Made by a program: the position numbers and the translations under genes. The notes beneath the pieces were generated by a model, which ran no database searches, was not told the DNA's origin, and was given only the letters and a program-made list of their open reading frames with translations. Of a DNA stretch of 64,000 nt, positions 7,437-15,053 are shown in pieces. This DNA comes from Elusimicrobiaceae bacterium (GTDB lineage: Bacteria > Elusimicrobiota > Elusimicrobia > Elusimicrobiales > Elusimicrobiaceae), in NCBI GenBank assembly GCA_017546175.1, contig JAFYXM010000004.1, positions 159,743-223,742 on the forward strand. Reading direction: 5' to 3'. Positions within the stretch are counted from its first letter, which is position 1, and each line of letters begins with the position of its first letter.

Positions 7437-8291
7437 TTAACGTCCGGTTAATATATGCCAAATAGAAGTTTTTGAAATCTTAAACTTGGGAAGTATTTTT
7501 TGTCTAAGTTGCTCTAAAGAAAGGCTCGGGTTTTCTTTGCGCATCTGTTTGACGTAAGCAATCTTGCTCGGACCGACTAAGTAACGACGCGCCAAAGGAT
7601 GCTTGTTAGAGGCATCTGCTGTTTCGATTCTTTCTCTCCAAACAGACATTAAAGAACGAGAAACACCATATTTCGCGTACATTTTTTTGAAGCCATGCTT
7701 TTGGTAGAAAGCCCAAATAGCTTCTTTCTCTTCGAGTGTTCTGATATTGTATTTAGCCATACATATATAATATATAAATTTTTTAAATTTTTGCAAATAT
7801 TTTTTTCGTAAGGAAATGCTGGCTTCCATACGTTCAAATGGAGTTGCATTGGGAGCAAGCTTTTTAATAAGCCCCTCATTGATCGACCCGTCTTTTTTTA
7901 TGAATTTCTTGGGATTAGTTAATACTTGTTCAACAAGATTATTTAATTCGTATTCTTTAACAATGGATAAATAATCGGAATAATATAAGAAATCCTTTTG
8001 GGCATTTATATATTCCACAGCATGTTTATAGCTATAATCAGTAGCGATTTGTTTAGTATAACTAGAAAAGAGTTCTTTTCTTGACTTTTTTATCTCATGT
8101 TCAATTGCACTTTCAGTGTATCCCTTAATTTCATAATATTTTTTCTGATTATCATCCCAGCTCTTTCTTTTATAAAAGGTGTTTTTCTTGTTAAAAATTT
8201 CAGACTGGTTGCTTGCTCCTACGGGCAAAAAGCATGGAAAATTTACTTTTCCAAGAAAAAAAGAGAGGGGTTTTCTTTTGCTAAATATCAA
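7437..8291 (-). CDS. AT-rich hypothetical protein with C-terminal helix-turn-helix
   Basis: An open frame of about 284 codons (TTG start; no ATG near the 5' end and the frame stays open to about 8386, so the true start is unclear and the 5' end may be damaged). The last ~108 residues, from an internal ATG at 7760, look like one or two helix-turn-helix units: TLEEKEAIWAFYQKHGFKKM..YGVSRSLMSVWRERI and SLEQLRQKILPKFKISKTSIWHIL, as in transposase OrfA or phage DNA-binding proteins. The upstream half is Lys/Tyr-rich (KKYYEIKGYTESAIEHEIKK), a pattern reminiscent of HNH/homing-type phage proteins. Base composition is far more AT-rich than the flanking genes, suggesting transfer. A terminator after the stop supports transcription. 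Function is not assigned. Confidence 0.5.
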   Translation of the reverse strand: MIFSKRKPLSFFLGKVNFPCFLPVGASNQSEIFNKKNTFYKRKSWDDNQKKYYEIKGYTESAIEHEIKKSRKELFSSYTKQIATDYSYKHAVEYINAQKDFLYYSDYLSIVKEYELNNLVEQVLTNPKKFIKKDGSINEGLIKKLAPNATPFERMEASISLRKKYLQKFKKFIYYICMAKYNIRTLEEKEAIWAFYQKHGFKKMYAKYGVSRSLMSVWRERIETADASNKHPLARRYLVGPSKIAYVKQMRKENPSLSLEQLRQKILPKFKISKTSIWHILTGR

Positions 8292-8412
8292 ATACTTTTC
8301 TGTACTGTTTTCATGTTTTCCTGCTTTTGCAAAATTTTGATTCTTTTTATAAAATATTTGTAGTTGGTAGATAAGGAGTGTTTGTTCTAAACTTATTTAA
8401 GAGAGATTGAGT

Positions 8413-8853
8413 ATGAAAAAAATAATTTTTCTTGCATTTTTTTCTTTAATTCTATCCGGTTGCGGATATGCAATTGTTAATAATTATAAACTGGAAAAAT
8501 ATAATAATTCCGAAATGCCTGTTTGTGTTAATTATGCTCAAAGGCTCAAAGTGGTGAACCCATCTCGTTCTTACCTGGATGATTGTGGTAACAAGAAAAC
8601 AACGCCAGCAAAATATAAGTCAACCAAAAGACCTTGTGATGTTTTTAAACCGGAAGTTGTTTCCTATTCTTATTGTTTAGAAAACTTGCCAAAGCCTGTT
8701 CATCTTGTTGAAAAACAAGTGGGTGATATGACAATTTGTTATGATAGAAACAATGGAATAGAACTGCCTATTTTGTATTGTCAAAAAGATGCTATAAATA
8801 TTGCTGTTCAGAAAACTGTTGTAAAAAATTCCAATCAGGTTTTAATAAAATAA
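8413..8853 (+). CDS. Small Cys-rich lipoprotein, unknown function
   Basis: A 146-residue protein beginning MKKIIFLAFFSLILSGCGYA, with a lipoprotein signal and lipobox LSGC. I chose ATG 8413, which follows AAGAGAGA; a TTG two codons earlier is less likely. The mature chain has six further cysteines (MPVCVNY, DDCGN, RPCDVF, SYCLENL, MTICYD, LYCQK), which could form disulfides after export. No family was recognised. It is AT-rich like the divergent HTH gene, and a strong terminator follows. Probably an ORFan or a lineage-specific cell-surface protein. Confidence 0.65.
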   Translation: MKKIIFLAFFSLILSGCGYAIVNNYKLEKYNNSEMPVCVNYAQRLKVVNPSRSYLDDCGNKKTTPAKYKSTKRPCDVFKPEVVSYSYCLENLPKPVHLVEKQVGDMTICYDRNNGIELPILYCQKDAINIAVQKTVVKNSNQVLIK

Positions 8854-8893
8854 CCCATAAAAGTATTGTGAAACAGTAAATATGGAAGAAAAC

Positions 8894-8923
8894 AAAAAGC
8901 CTCCGTTTAAGCGGAGGTTTTTT
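8894..8923 (+). terminator. Rho-independent terminator
   Basis: CCTCCG (8900-8905) pairs with CGGAGG (8912-8917) around TTTAAG, followed by six T. It ends the lipoprotein gene at 8853. Confidence 0.9.
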
Positions 8924-8951
8924 GAGTGTCAGAAAAATTATTTAATTTCTG

Positions 8952-9198
8952 TCAAGTGTTGTCTGCCTTCATCACTTTAGAAGCGTTTTTACAAACCCAG
9001 TTGGTAGCAGGACAACAATAAATGGGAGCCGAAACCCCCGTATTGCTAACGAACAGAAAGGACATTTGCAGGTAGTATCTTCCTTATTATTTTTGACGCT
9101 CAAATTGTCTTTATCGGCGGTAGAGGCAGGGCTTTGAATGGTGTAGGTAAAGTTGACATCCGTAAATACGTTTCCGGAAATTTGCTTCGCCTTTATTT
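8952..9198 (-). pseudogene. Frameshifted 3' remnant of a pilin-like gene
   Basis: No intact frame exists here, but the minus strand reads AKQISGNVFTDVNFTYTIQS, continuing to ..DTTCKC, then after a one-base frame change near 9060 continues LFVSNTGVSAPIYCCPATNW and ends VCKNASKVMKADNT before a stop at 8952-8954. The CC..NWxC pattern resembles the Cys-rich C-terminal parts of the two intact pilins in this window (CCSKNWCF and CNNYWCF). There is no N-terminal methylation motif: upstream the sequence runs straight into the tRNA-Leu terminator. I interpret it as a broken, promoterless pilin tail, perhaps left by recombination between pilin genes. Confidence 0.55.
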
Positions 9199-9205
9199 TT
9201 CCTAT

Positions 9206-9235
9206 AAAAAACCCTTCAACTTGTTCGTTGAAGGG
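9206..9235 (-). terminator. Terminator of tRNA-Leu
   Basis: A perfect 9-bp stem, CCCTTCAAC (9212-9220) with GTTGAAGGG (9227-9235), followed on the minus strand by six U. It lies 19 bases after the tRNA 3' end. Confidence 0.9.
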
Positions 9236-9253
9236 CTATCTTGTACTAAACTT

Positions 9254-9337
9254 TACCGGGGAAGGGACTTGAACCCTTAAGCCCGTGCGGGCAATAGTTT
9301 TTGAGACTATCCTGTATACCAATTCCAGCACCCCGGC
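9254..9337 (-). tRNA. tRNA-Leu (anticodon CAA)
   Basis: The minus strand folds as an 84-base class II tRNA. The acceptor GCCGGGG pairs with CCCCGGT plus discriminator A. The anticodon arm ATAGT-CTCAAAA-ACTAT gives anticodon CAA, read as Leu (UUG). There is a long variable arm (TGCCCGCACGGGCTT region) and a T arm AGGGTTCAAGTCCCTT. CCA is not encoded. Confidence 0.95.
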
Positions 9338-9414
9338 ATGAAATCTATATATTTATTTTAACAAATTTTTTTGCAAAAGGGAAGTATTTTACAAAAAAAT
9401 TTTTGATTTTACAG

Positions 9415-9444
9415 AAAAATGCTCCGCTTTCTGACGGAGCATTT
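9415..9444 (-). terminator. Terminator after the PfkB kinase gene
   Basis: A 10-bp stem, AAATGCTCCG (9417-9426) with CGGAGCATTT (9435-9444). On the minus strand it runs into a U-rich stretch, 13 bases after the stop at 9458. Confidence 0.8.
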
Positions 9445-9457
9445 CAAATTTCCTAAG

Positions 9458-10366
9458 TTAAAAACGCAACATAGAGGTGTATTCTTTGAGGCGTTTTTCA
9501 ATCTCGCCGTTTTTAATACTGGCTAAACGTTTGACACTGAAAGACTCAATGGTAAAGGAAGCCATTACATTGCCAATCATCATCGCACGCTTAATAGCAG
9601 CCAAGGTATCCCACTTGCGTAAACTGGCTAAATAGCCGGTTGCTCCGCCGCCGAAGGTGTCACCGGCACCGGTAGTGTCGTACACATGTTCCAACACAAA
9701 CGGGGGGAACTGTACGATGCCCAGTTTGCTTACCAGCATAGAGCCGTTGGGGCCTAATTTGATAATCACGTGTTTTGCCCCTAATTTCAAGATTTTTTTA
9801 CCGGCGGTAATCAAATTATATTCTCCGGTAAGTTGACGTGCTTCAGCCTCGTTTAAAAAGAATAAATCAGTCTTTTTAAGGACTTTGAGCAGGGCTTCTT
9901 TGCGAGAGCTGATCCAATAGTTCATCGTGTCACAAGCTACCAATTTTGGATTTTTAACCTGTTTTAATACAGACAACTGGAGCTCGGGATCAATATTAGC
10001 CAAGAACACGGCTTTTGCATTTTTTTGTTCTTCAGACAAAACAGGGTTAAAGTCCTGAAATACATTTAAATCTGTAAAATGGGTGGTGGCATTTTTGAGG
10101 TCTTTGTCATAACTGCCGCCCCAATGGAAAGTTTTGCCGTCTTTCACTTCCAAGCCGGAGATATCTACCCCGCATTTTTTAAACGGAGCTTTATCTTTGG
10201 CCGTAAAATCTGTCCCCACTACCGCTACGATACTGGGAGCGGCAAAATAACTGGCGGAGATAGAGGAGTAACTGGCGGCCCCGCCCAATACTCGCTCGGC
10301 CTTGCCGTGAGAGTTTTCTACGGAGTCAAACGCTACAGAACCTACCACAAGTACGCGATTTTTCAT
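9458..10366 (-). CDS. PfkB-family carbohydrate/nucleoside kinase
   Basis: A 302-residue ribokinase-fold protein. It shows the N-terminal glycine-rich substrate loop (RVLGGAASYSSISAS) and the PfkB signature 2 DTTGAGDTFGGG with the catalytic Asp. Such enzymes phosphorylate sugars or nucleosides with ATP in the cytoplasm. The N-terminus (RVLVVGSVAFDSVEN) and the block LFFLNEAEARQLTG place it near the adenosine/sugar-kinase group rather than fructokinases, but the substrate is not certain. Its ATG overlaps the stop of the SurA-like gene by one base (TAATG), so it is translationally coupled to it. It is the last gene of the minus-strand run that begins at 14262. Confidence 0.85.
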   Translation of the reverse strand: MKNRVLVVGSVAFDSVENSHGKAERVLGGAASYSSISASYFAAPSIVAVVGTDFTAKDKAPFKKCGVDISGLEVKDGKTFHWGGSYDKDLKNATTHFTDLNVFQDFNPVLSEEQKNAKAVFLANIDPELQLSVLKQVKNPKLVACDTMNYWISSRKEALLKVLKKTDLFFLNEAEARQLTGEYNLITAGKKILKLGAKHVIIKLGPNGSMLVSKLGIVQFPPFVLEHVYDTTGAGDTFGGGATGYLASLRKWDTLAAIKRAMMIGNVMASFTIESFSVKRLASIKNGEIEKRLKEYTSMLRF

Positions 10367-11052
10367 TATTGTTCGTCCAAGAAAGTTCTGATTTCTACGC
10401 GGTTGTTGAAATCATCAAAGAAAGCCTGTTGAGCTGTTTCCATTTTGGTTTCAAACAACTGTTTTTCAAAATCTTTTTTATTTTTTTCAAAATTTTTCAT
10501 ATTGCCGTTTTGTGTCAAATAGGCAAAACGTACTTCTTCCGGAGTAAGTTTATAAATAGAGTATAAAGCCATGCGGAAGCGGTCGGCCAGTTTACTGCGG
10601 CGAATTTGATCTTCAAATTGAGCCGGCGTGACGCCCAATTGGTGTTTAACGGCATATTCATAAGCAGTTTTGTTAAATTGACCGTCTTGATTAAACTGCG
10701 GAGAAGAATGAATGTCTAAAGCTATTTCATAATCAGCCACAGCTATGCCAAATTCTTTGGCTGCTTGGTTTAACACTTCTTCGCTGACTAAGGCACTTAG
10801 TACTTGTTGATTGAGCATTTTGCTCATGTTTTCATCTACATCTATGCCGCTATTGCGTAAAGCGCGGGCCTGAGCATCGGCTGCTTTGTATAAAGTGCGA
10901 TAGGTGATATTGCTGTCTCCTACGGTAGCGGCTGTATCTTTGAAGGTTCCTCTTTGGTAAGAGTCTAAACCAATATAACCGATACTGCCGATGAAAAAGG
11001 CCAACGTGATAATCAAAATGGCTTTTTTATATTTGATGAGGAAAGATATCAT
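10366..11052 (-). CDS. Membrane-anchored SurA-N-like periplasmic chaperone domain protein
   Basis: A 228-residue protein with an N-terminal membrane anchor (KAILIITLAFFIGSIGYIG). The following SurA/PpiD N-terminal chaperone fold shows VGDSNITYRTLYKAADAQ, MLNQQVLSALVSEEVLNQAA, IHSSPQFNQDGQFNKTAYEY and GVTPAQFEDQIRRS. In PpiD-like proteins this holds unfolded outer-membrane or periplasmic clients. No parvulin-type peptidyl-prolyl isomerase domain follows, so it would be a chaperone only. It is coded between bactofilin and the kinase; link to envelope assembly is inferred from the cell-wall genes upstream. Confidence 0.75.
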   Translation of the reverse strand: MISFLIKYKKAILIITLAFFIGSIGYIGLDSYQRGTFKDTAATVGDSNITYRTLYKAADAQARALRNSGIDVDENMSKMLNQQVLSALVSEEVLNQAAKEFGIAVADYEIALDIHSSPQFNQDGQFNKTAYEYAVKHQLGVTPAQFEDQIRRSKLADRFRMALYSIYKLTPEEVRFAYLTQNGNMKNFEKNKKDFEKQLFETKMETAQQAFFDDFNNRVEIRTFLDEQ

Positions 11053-11063
11053 TTTTGGACTCC

Positions 11064-11447
11064 TTATTCTTTATCTTCTACTTCTGCAGAAGCTTTTTCG
11101 CCGCCGATATTGCACATACCTTCAATGCGGCCGCCTTCTTCCACAATCATTTTTTGAGCGCGGATATCCCCTTTGATAGAGGCTTTTCCCAATACTTCCA
11201 ACATTTCGGCGCAGACGTTTCCTTCAATTTCTCCTCCGCATACAATCGTAGCGGCAGTAACGTCTCCCACAATTTTGCCGCCTTCACCTACGATGACTTG
11301 GCGGGCATTATCTACAGAACCTTCCAATGTGCCATCCACGCGCAAAGAACCTTGCACGCTTAGCGTCCCTTGGAAGTAGCACTCCGCACTGACGATGGAA
11401 AAATGTTCGCCGGATGCGAAATCAGAATCTTTTTTCAAAAAGCTCAT
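11064..11447 (-). CDS. Bactofilin (polymer-forming cytoskeletal protein)
   Basis: A 127-residue protein made largely of short beta-helix turns with regular Gly/Val/Ile spacing: GTLSVQGSLRVDGTLEGSVD, VIVGEGGKIVGDVTAATIVC, GEIEGNVCAEMLEVLGKASI, KGDIRAQKMIVEEGGRIEG. That is the bactofilin core. Bactofilins polymerise without nucleotides and position cell-wall enzymes. The N-terminal FSIVSAECYFQG is the usual entry strand. It lies 16 bases downstream of a LytM-type peptidase gene, the common bactofilin-M23 pairing known from Helicobacter (CcmA/Csd1) and other bacteria, so a shape-determining role is likely. Confidence 0.9.
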   Translation of the reverse strand: MSFLKKDSDFASGEHFSIVSAECYFQGTLSVQGSLRVDGTLEGSVDNARQVIVGEGGKIVGDVTAATIVCGGEIEGNVCAEMLEVLGKASIKGDIRAQKMIVEEGGRIEGMCNIGGEKASAEVEDKE

Positions 11448-11463
11448 GGCTTCCTCCTAAAAT

Positions 11464-12393
11464 TTATTTAAAATAGTTGCGCGGATTGACGGCTTGTCCG
11501 TCTTTCCATACTTCATAATGTAAATGCGTACCCGTACTGCGGCCCGTGGTACCCATAAAAGCAATAATTTGGCCCCGTTTTACCACTTCTCCGGCTTTTA
11601 CTTTGATGCCTGTGGCATGGGCATAGAGAGTGGAATATCCAAACCCGTGGTCAATAAGCACCGCTTGTCCGTATCCGCTTACCCAGCCCGTGTGGCGCAC
11701 TACACCATCGGCGGTGGAAACAATAGGGCTGTCGGGCTTGCCGGCAAAATCTAACCCTTTATGCATGCGACCTGTCGGACGGCCAAACGGATCGCGGCGG
11801 TAACCATAGCCGGAGCTGATGCGCGAAGAAGACGGACGAATGGACGGAGTGGAATTTAAGCTGTCTTTTCGGTTGGCAAAATACCAAGCGATTTCTTGGA
11901 AAGAGGCCAATCTTTCTTCCGCCGTTTCTTGCATACTGTCTATATATTTTTCAAATTCTTCCGTATCAAATTCCTTTAAGTCCGATCCAAAAAGCTGTTG
12001 GGCTCTGTCTTCTTCCTTTTGTTTTTTGGCTTCTAAGCCTTTGGGTAAATTGATAAATTTACCGCCGGGCATACCCAGCATTTGACGCATTTGCTGCTCG
12101 GTATTTTGGGTCAAAGACAAATATTTTCTGCCGCGTTCTAATTCGTCTGAAATCAATTGCATTTTTACGCGCATAAGTTTATTGTCGGCCTTGGTTAAAT
12201 GATAGTCGTAGGCTTTGCTCCATAACCACAATGAACCTAAGGTAACCGCCAGCCATAGTGCAATAAAAATAACAAAAGTCAGTCCGGTTAATTTTATTTT
12301 TTTAGACGCACCGGCACGCGGCATGATAATGATATCCACGCGGTCGCTTAAAAAACGGTTAATGGCATTGGTTTTTTTACCCATTACTTCCAT
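11464..12393 (-). CDS. Membrane-anchored M23 (LytM) metallopeptidase
   Basis: A 309-residue protein: short cytoplasmic basic segment, one transmembrane helix (LTGLTFVIFIALWLAVTLGS), a periplasmic coiled-coil region (about residues 65-190, Glu/Lys/Gln-rich), then a C-terminal M23 domain. Zn ligands are visible in HKGLDFAG (HxxxD) and in THLHYEVW (HxH), with the substrate groove GYGYRRDPFGRPTG. M23 enzymes cut peptide cross-links of peptidoglycan. The start may be three codons later (MGKKTN). Adjacent bactofilin and amidase genes support a cell-shape or division role. Confidence 0.9.
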   Translation of the reverse strand: MEVMGKKTNAINRFLSDRVDIIIMPRAGASKKIKLTGLTFVIFIALWLAVTLGSLWLWSKAYDYHLTKADNKLMRVKMQLISDELERGRKYLSLTQNTEQQMRQMLGMPGGKFINLPKGLEAKKQKEEDRAQQLFGSDLKEFDTEEFEKYIDSMQETAEERLASFQEIAWYFANRKDSLNSTPSIRPSSSRISSGYGYRRDPFGRPTGRMHKGLDFAGKPDSPIVSTADGVVRHTGWVSGYGQAVLIDHGFGYSTLYAHATGIKVKAGEVVKRGQIIAFMGTTGRSTGTHLHYEVWKDGQAVNPRNYFK

Positions 12394-12423
12394 TCTATCA
12401 TATTGGAACGGTATAAGGCAGAA

Positions 12424-14262
12424 TTACTGTGCGGGATATTTGTTTTTATAGAAATCAACAATACCTTGATACAGAGTTTCTGCTAAGGTTTCTTTTCCCG
12501 TTTGGCTTAATACCCAGTCTTCTTGCTCGGGTAAAATCGGGAAAGCATTTTCCACCAAAATGCTGGGTATGTCCGAAATGCGCGGGATAAAAAGGATATC
12601 GTCATTAATGAGTCCATTATCTGCAAGGGGGACACGTTTATTAAAAGATTTATAAATGCTTTCTGCCAAATCAAAAGAATGTGGATAAGCATAATAAACG
12701 GAGTAGCCTCTCGGCATTGCCAATGGGTTGACGGTATCAGGCAGTGCATTGTAATGAAGACTAACGAAAATGTGGGCTTTTTCGTTCAAGGCTTTTTTGT
12801 AGCGTTGCGTTAAGCTGATATGATTATGGCCGCTGCGCGTCATAATGACGGTGGCTCCTGCTTGCTCTAATTTGGGTTTTAATGTTTCGGCTAAATCTAA
12901 ATTAAGTTCGTACTCTAAAAATCCAGAAGGGGTTACCAACCCGTCATAAGGATGAGTCCTTTTGGGGCTATGTCCGGCATCAATTAAAATGCGTGCTCCC
13001 AAAAGTGGTTTTTGGGGGGTGGTGGCTAATGTGGGTTTTTGATGCAGATTTAATACAAAATCGTTCTTTTCATAATGGTAGGCATACCCCCAAAGAGGTT
13101 GCTCGGGTTTAAAATAGAGAATAAACTTGATGATATCTGTTTGTGATCTTTGCCATTCTACTCTATCAACTAAAGCAGAGGTGGTGTCTAAATTAAAATT
13201 TTGCTCAAAGACGGGGGTATAATAAAAGGAAACCTCCAAGCGGTCTTTAAATTCTTCTATAAACAGAGGCACTTGTTTTTCAAGTCCCCACCGGACTTGT
13301 GTGCTGTCGGGAGAAGATAAAACATCTAATTCATCAATGACGTTCGGGCGATATTGGCCGGCAGAGAAAAGCTTTACCTTGCGTTCTTCTATCCAAGCAG
13401 ATTCTCCGTTTGCTAAACGAAGACGGTATAAACCATTGGCCCGGCCGCTGATTAATACTTCTCCAAAGGCTCGGTAAAAAGGGTATAGACTTCCCTGAGA
13501 GACAGGGATTTTGCGCAGTTTGGTTCCGGCAGATTTGACCCGCGCCGGTTGCAACGGGCTGTGCGGATTTAATATTTTTAATTTTTCTTCAGCGGTTATT
13601 TTGTCTTTAGTTTGAGTTTTTTCATCAAACATGCTATAGATTATTTTTACGGAGCGTGTTTTTTGGTCTGTCGGAATGGTATAGCGTGCTTGATATAAGC
13701 CGCGCTGTTTCGGCTGCTCCGTCAGCTCAATAGACTGAGCATTTTTTATCCCGACAAGGCGTGCCTGCACCCGGGCATTGGGGGTGCCTCTGGCAGAGAG
13801 GAGCATAGTATCTCCCGGCAAAAGCCACAAAGGTTTTGATGGGAAAATTTCTTTCGGGTCAAACTTGGCGCTTTCTTCAAATTCTTCAATAGGCGTTCCG
13901 GGGACTACAATGCTTCGTGTGGCCTGATAGGTTTTTCCTTGGCTTTGAGCGGTTAAAAGAAAGGTAAATTCTCCTTGTTCTACCGGTAAATAAGCCAAAA
14001 AAGTACCATTGGTATGCAGCGGCACATCTACTCCGTTAATTTGCAAAGAGGCCGCCTGCAGATTAATTTTACCGAATAGATAAACACTGGTGGCTCCGTG
14101 CGGTACAGCCATTTTTTCTTGAGGGTATTGAACGGTAATGTGGGCATTTTGGGCTTCTTTATCAGTGTTAGCCGGCAAATAAGGGGCTACGGGTAAAGAC
14201 TCTGCCCGCAGTAGGCCCAAAAATAAAAATAAAAAAATACTACAAAAAAATATTTTTTTCAT
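12424..14262 (-). CDS. N-acetylmuramoyl-L-alanine amidase (Amidase_3) with long N-terminal region
   Basis: A 612-residue exported protein (signal peptide MKKIFFCSIFLFLFLGLLRA). The last ~190 residues form an Amidase_3 zinc domain: ILIDAGH, GFLEYELNLDLAE with the second metal ligand, VSLHYNA with the third, and SILVENAF with the catalytic Glu. It cleaves the bond between MurNAc and L-Ala in peptidoglycan. The ~400-residue N-terminal part contains beta-sandwich-like repeats (YPQEKMAVPHGATSVYLFGK) that probably target it to the envelope; SH3-like strands (GLYRLRLANGESAWIEERKV) are also visible. It is upstream of and probably cotranscribed with the LytM peptidase and bactofilin. Confidence 0.88.
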   Translation of the reverse strand: MKKIFFCSIFLFLFLGLLRAESLPVAPYLPANTDKEAQNAHITVQYPQEKMAVPHGATSVYLFGKINLQAASLQINGVDVPLHTNGTFLAYLPVEQGEFTFLLTAQSQGKTYQATRSIVVPGTPIEEFEESAKFDPKEIFPSKPLWLLPGDTMLLSARGTPNARVQARLVGIKNAQSIELTEQPKQRGLYQARYTIPTDQKTRSVKIIYSMFDEKTQTKDKITAEEKLKILNPHSPLQPARVKSAGTKLRKIPVSQGSLYPFYRAFGEVLISGRANGLYRLRLANGESAWIEERKVKLFSAGQYRPNVIDELDVLSSPDSTQVRWGLEKQVPLFIEEFKDRLEVSFYYTPVFEQNFNLDTTSALVDRVEWQRSQTDIIKFILYFKPEQPLWGYAYHYEKNDFVLNLHQKPTLATTPQKPLLGARILIDAGHSPKRTHPYDGLVTPSGFLEYELNLDLAETLKPKLEQAGATVIMTRSGHNHISLTQRYKKALNEKAHIFVSLHYNALPDTVNPLAMPRGYSVYYAYPHSFDLAESIYKSFNKRVPLADNGLINDDILFIPRISDIPSILVENAFPILPEQEDWVLSQTGKETLAETLYQGIVDFYKNKYPAQ

Positions 14263-14287
14263 CGTATAAAAATGATAACATAAAACT

Positions 14288-15040
14288 ATGACTACGCGCG
14301 AGGATGTCGTTTCTTTTGTAAACGATTATTTGCAAATTTCTTCTGTGCCCGATAGCAGCCTAAACGGTTTGCAAGTTCAGGGGCGTGGAGTTGTGCGCAA
14401 AATTGTCTTTGGCGTGTCTGCCAGCTTGGAACTCTTTAAGAGAGCCAAAGCTGCCGGTGCGGATATGATTATCGTGCATCATGGACTTTTGTGGGGGAAA
14501 GAACAAGCGCTTGTCGGTGCATTCGGTCAGCGCGTTGCTTTCTTACTGCAAAATCAAATTAGTTTATTAGGCTATCATTTACCTTTAGATAAACATCCGA
14601 CCATCGGACATAATGCACTTTTACTTAAAAGTTTAGATGCAAAAAATGTTCGTCCGTTTGCTCTCTATCATGAACAGCAAATCGGTTTTTATGGGGATAT
14701 TAAAGAGATTTCCTTATCCGCTCTTACACGCAAATTGCAAAAAATCTGCGATGCGAAAGCGCGGGTTTTGCCTTTTGGTCCCCAAAAAATACGCACGGTG
14801 GGTATCGTTAGCGGTGGCGGCTGGAGCATGTTGCCGGATGGGGTAAACTTGAAACTGGATTTGTTCGTAACGGGCAGTGCCGATGAACCCGCCCAAGAAA
14901 TATGCAGGGAAGGGAAAATAAATTGCGTGGCATTGGGACATTACAATTCAGAGAAAATAGGAGTGTTAGCTTTGATGAAATTAGTGGCGGAGAAGTTTCC
15001 CGTTGAAACTGAGTTTATAGATATTCAAAATCCGCTCTAA
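14288..15040 (+). CDS. Nif3-like (DUF34) dinuclear metal-centre protein
   Basis: A 250-residue member of the Nif3/YbgI family, often annotated as GTP cyclohydrolase I type 2. Metal ligands are visible in IIVHHGLLW (two His), LLGYHLPLDKHPTIGHNALL, and in the C-terminal ALGHYNSEKIG (His and Glu). These proteins form hexameric toroids with a dinuclear metal site; the true substrate of most members is unsettled. The length fits family members without the central insert domain. ATG 14288 begins 25 bases from the start of the divergent amidase gene, so the two share a promoter region, and the stop is 13 bases before the M20 hydrolase start. Confidence 0.85.
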   Translation: MTTREDVVSFVNDYLQISSVPDSSLNGLQVQGRGVVRKIVFGVSASLELFKRAKAAGADMIIVHHGLLWGKEQALVGAFGQRVAFLLQNQISLLGYHLPLDKHPTIGHNALLLKSLDAKNVRPFALYHEQQIGFYGDIKEISLSALTRKLQKICDAKARVLPFGPQKIRTVGIVSGGGWSMLPDGVNLKLDLFVTGSADEPAQEICREGKINCVALGHYNSEKIGVLALMKLVAEKFPVETEFIDIQNPL

Positions 15041-15053
15041 AATGGAGAAAAAT

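Noticed and set aside
8097..8363. Plus-strand frame opposite the HTH gene
   Set aside because: Phe/Leu/Ile-rich reading of the antisense of a Lys-rich coding region; no signal or ribosome-binding site.
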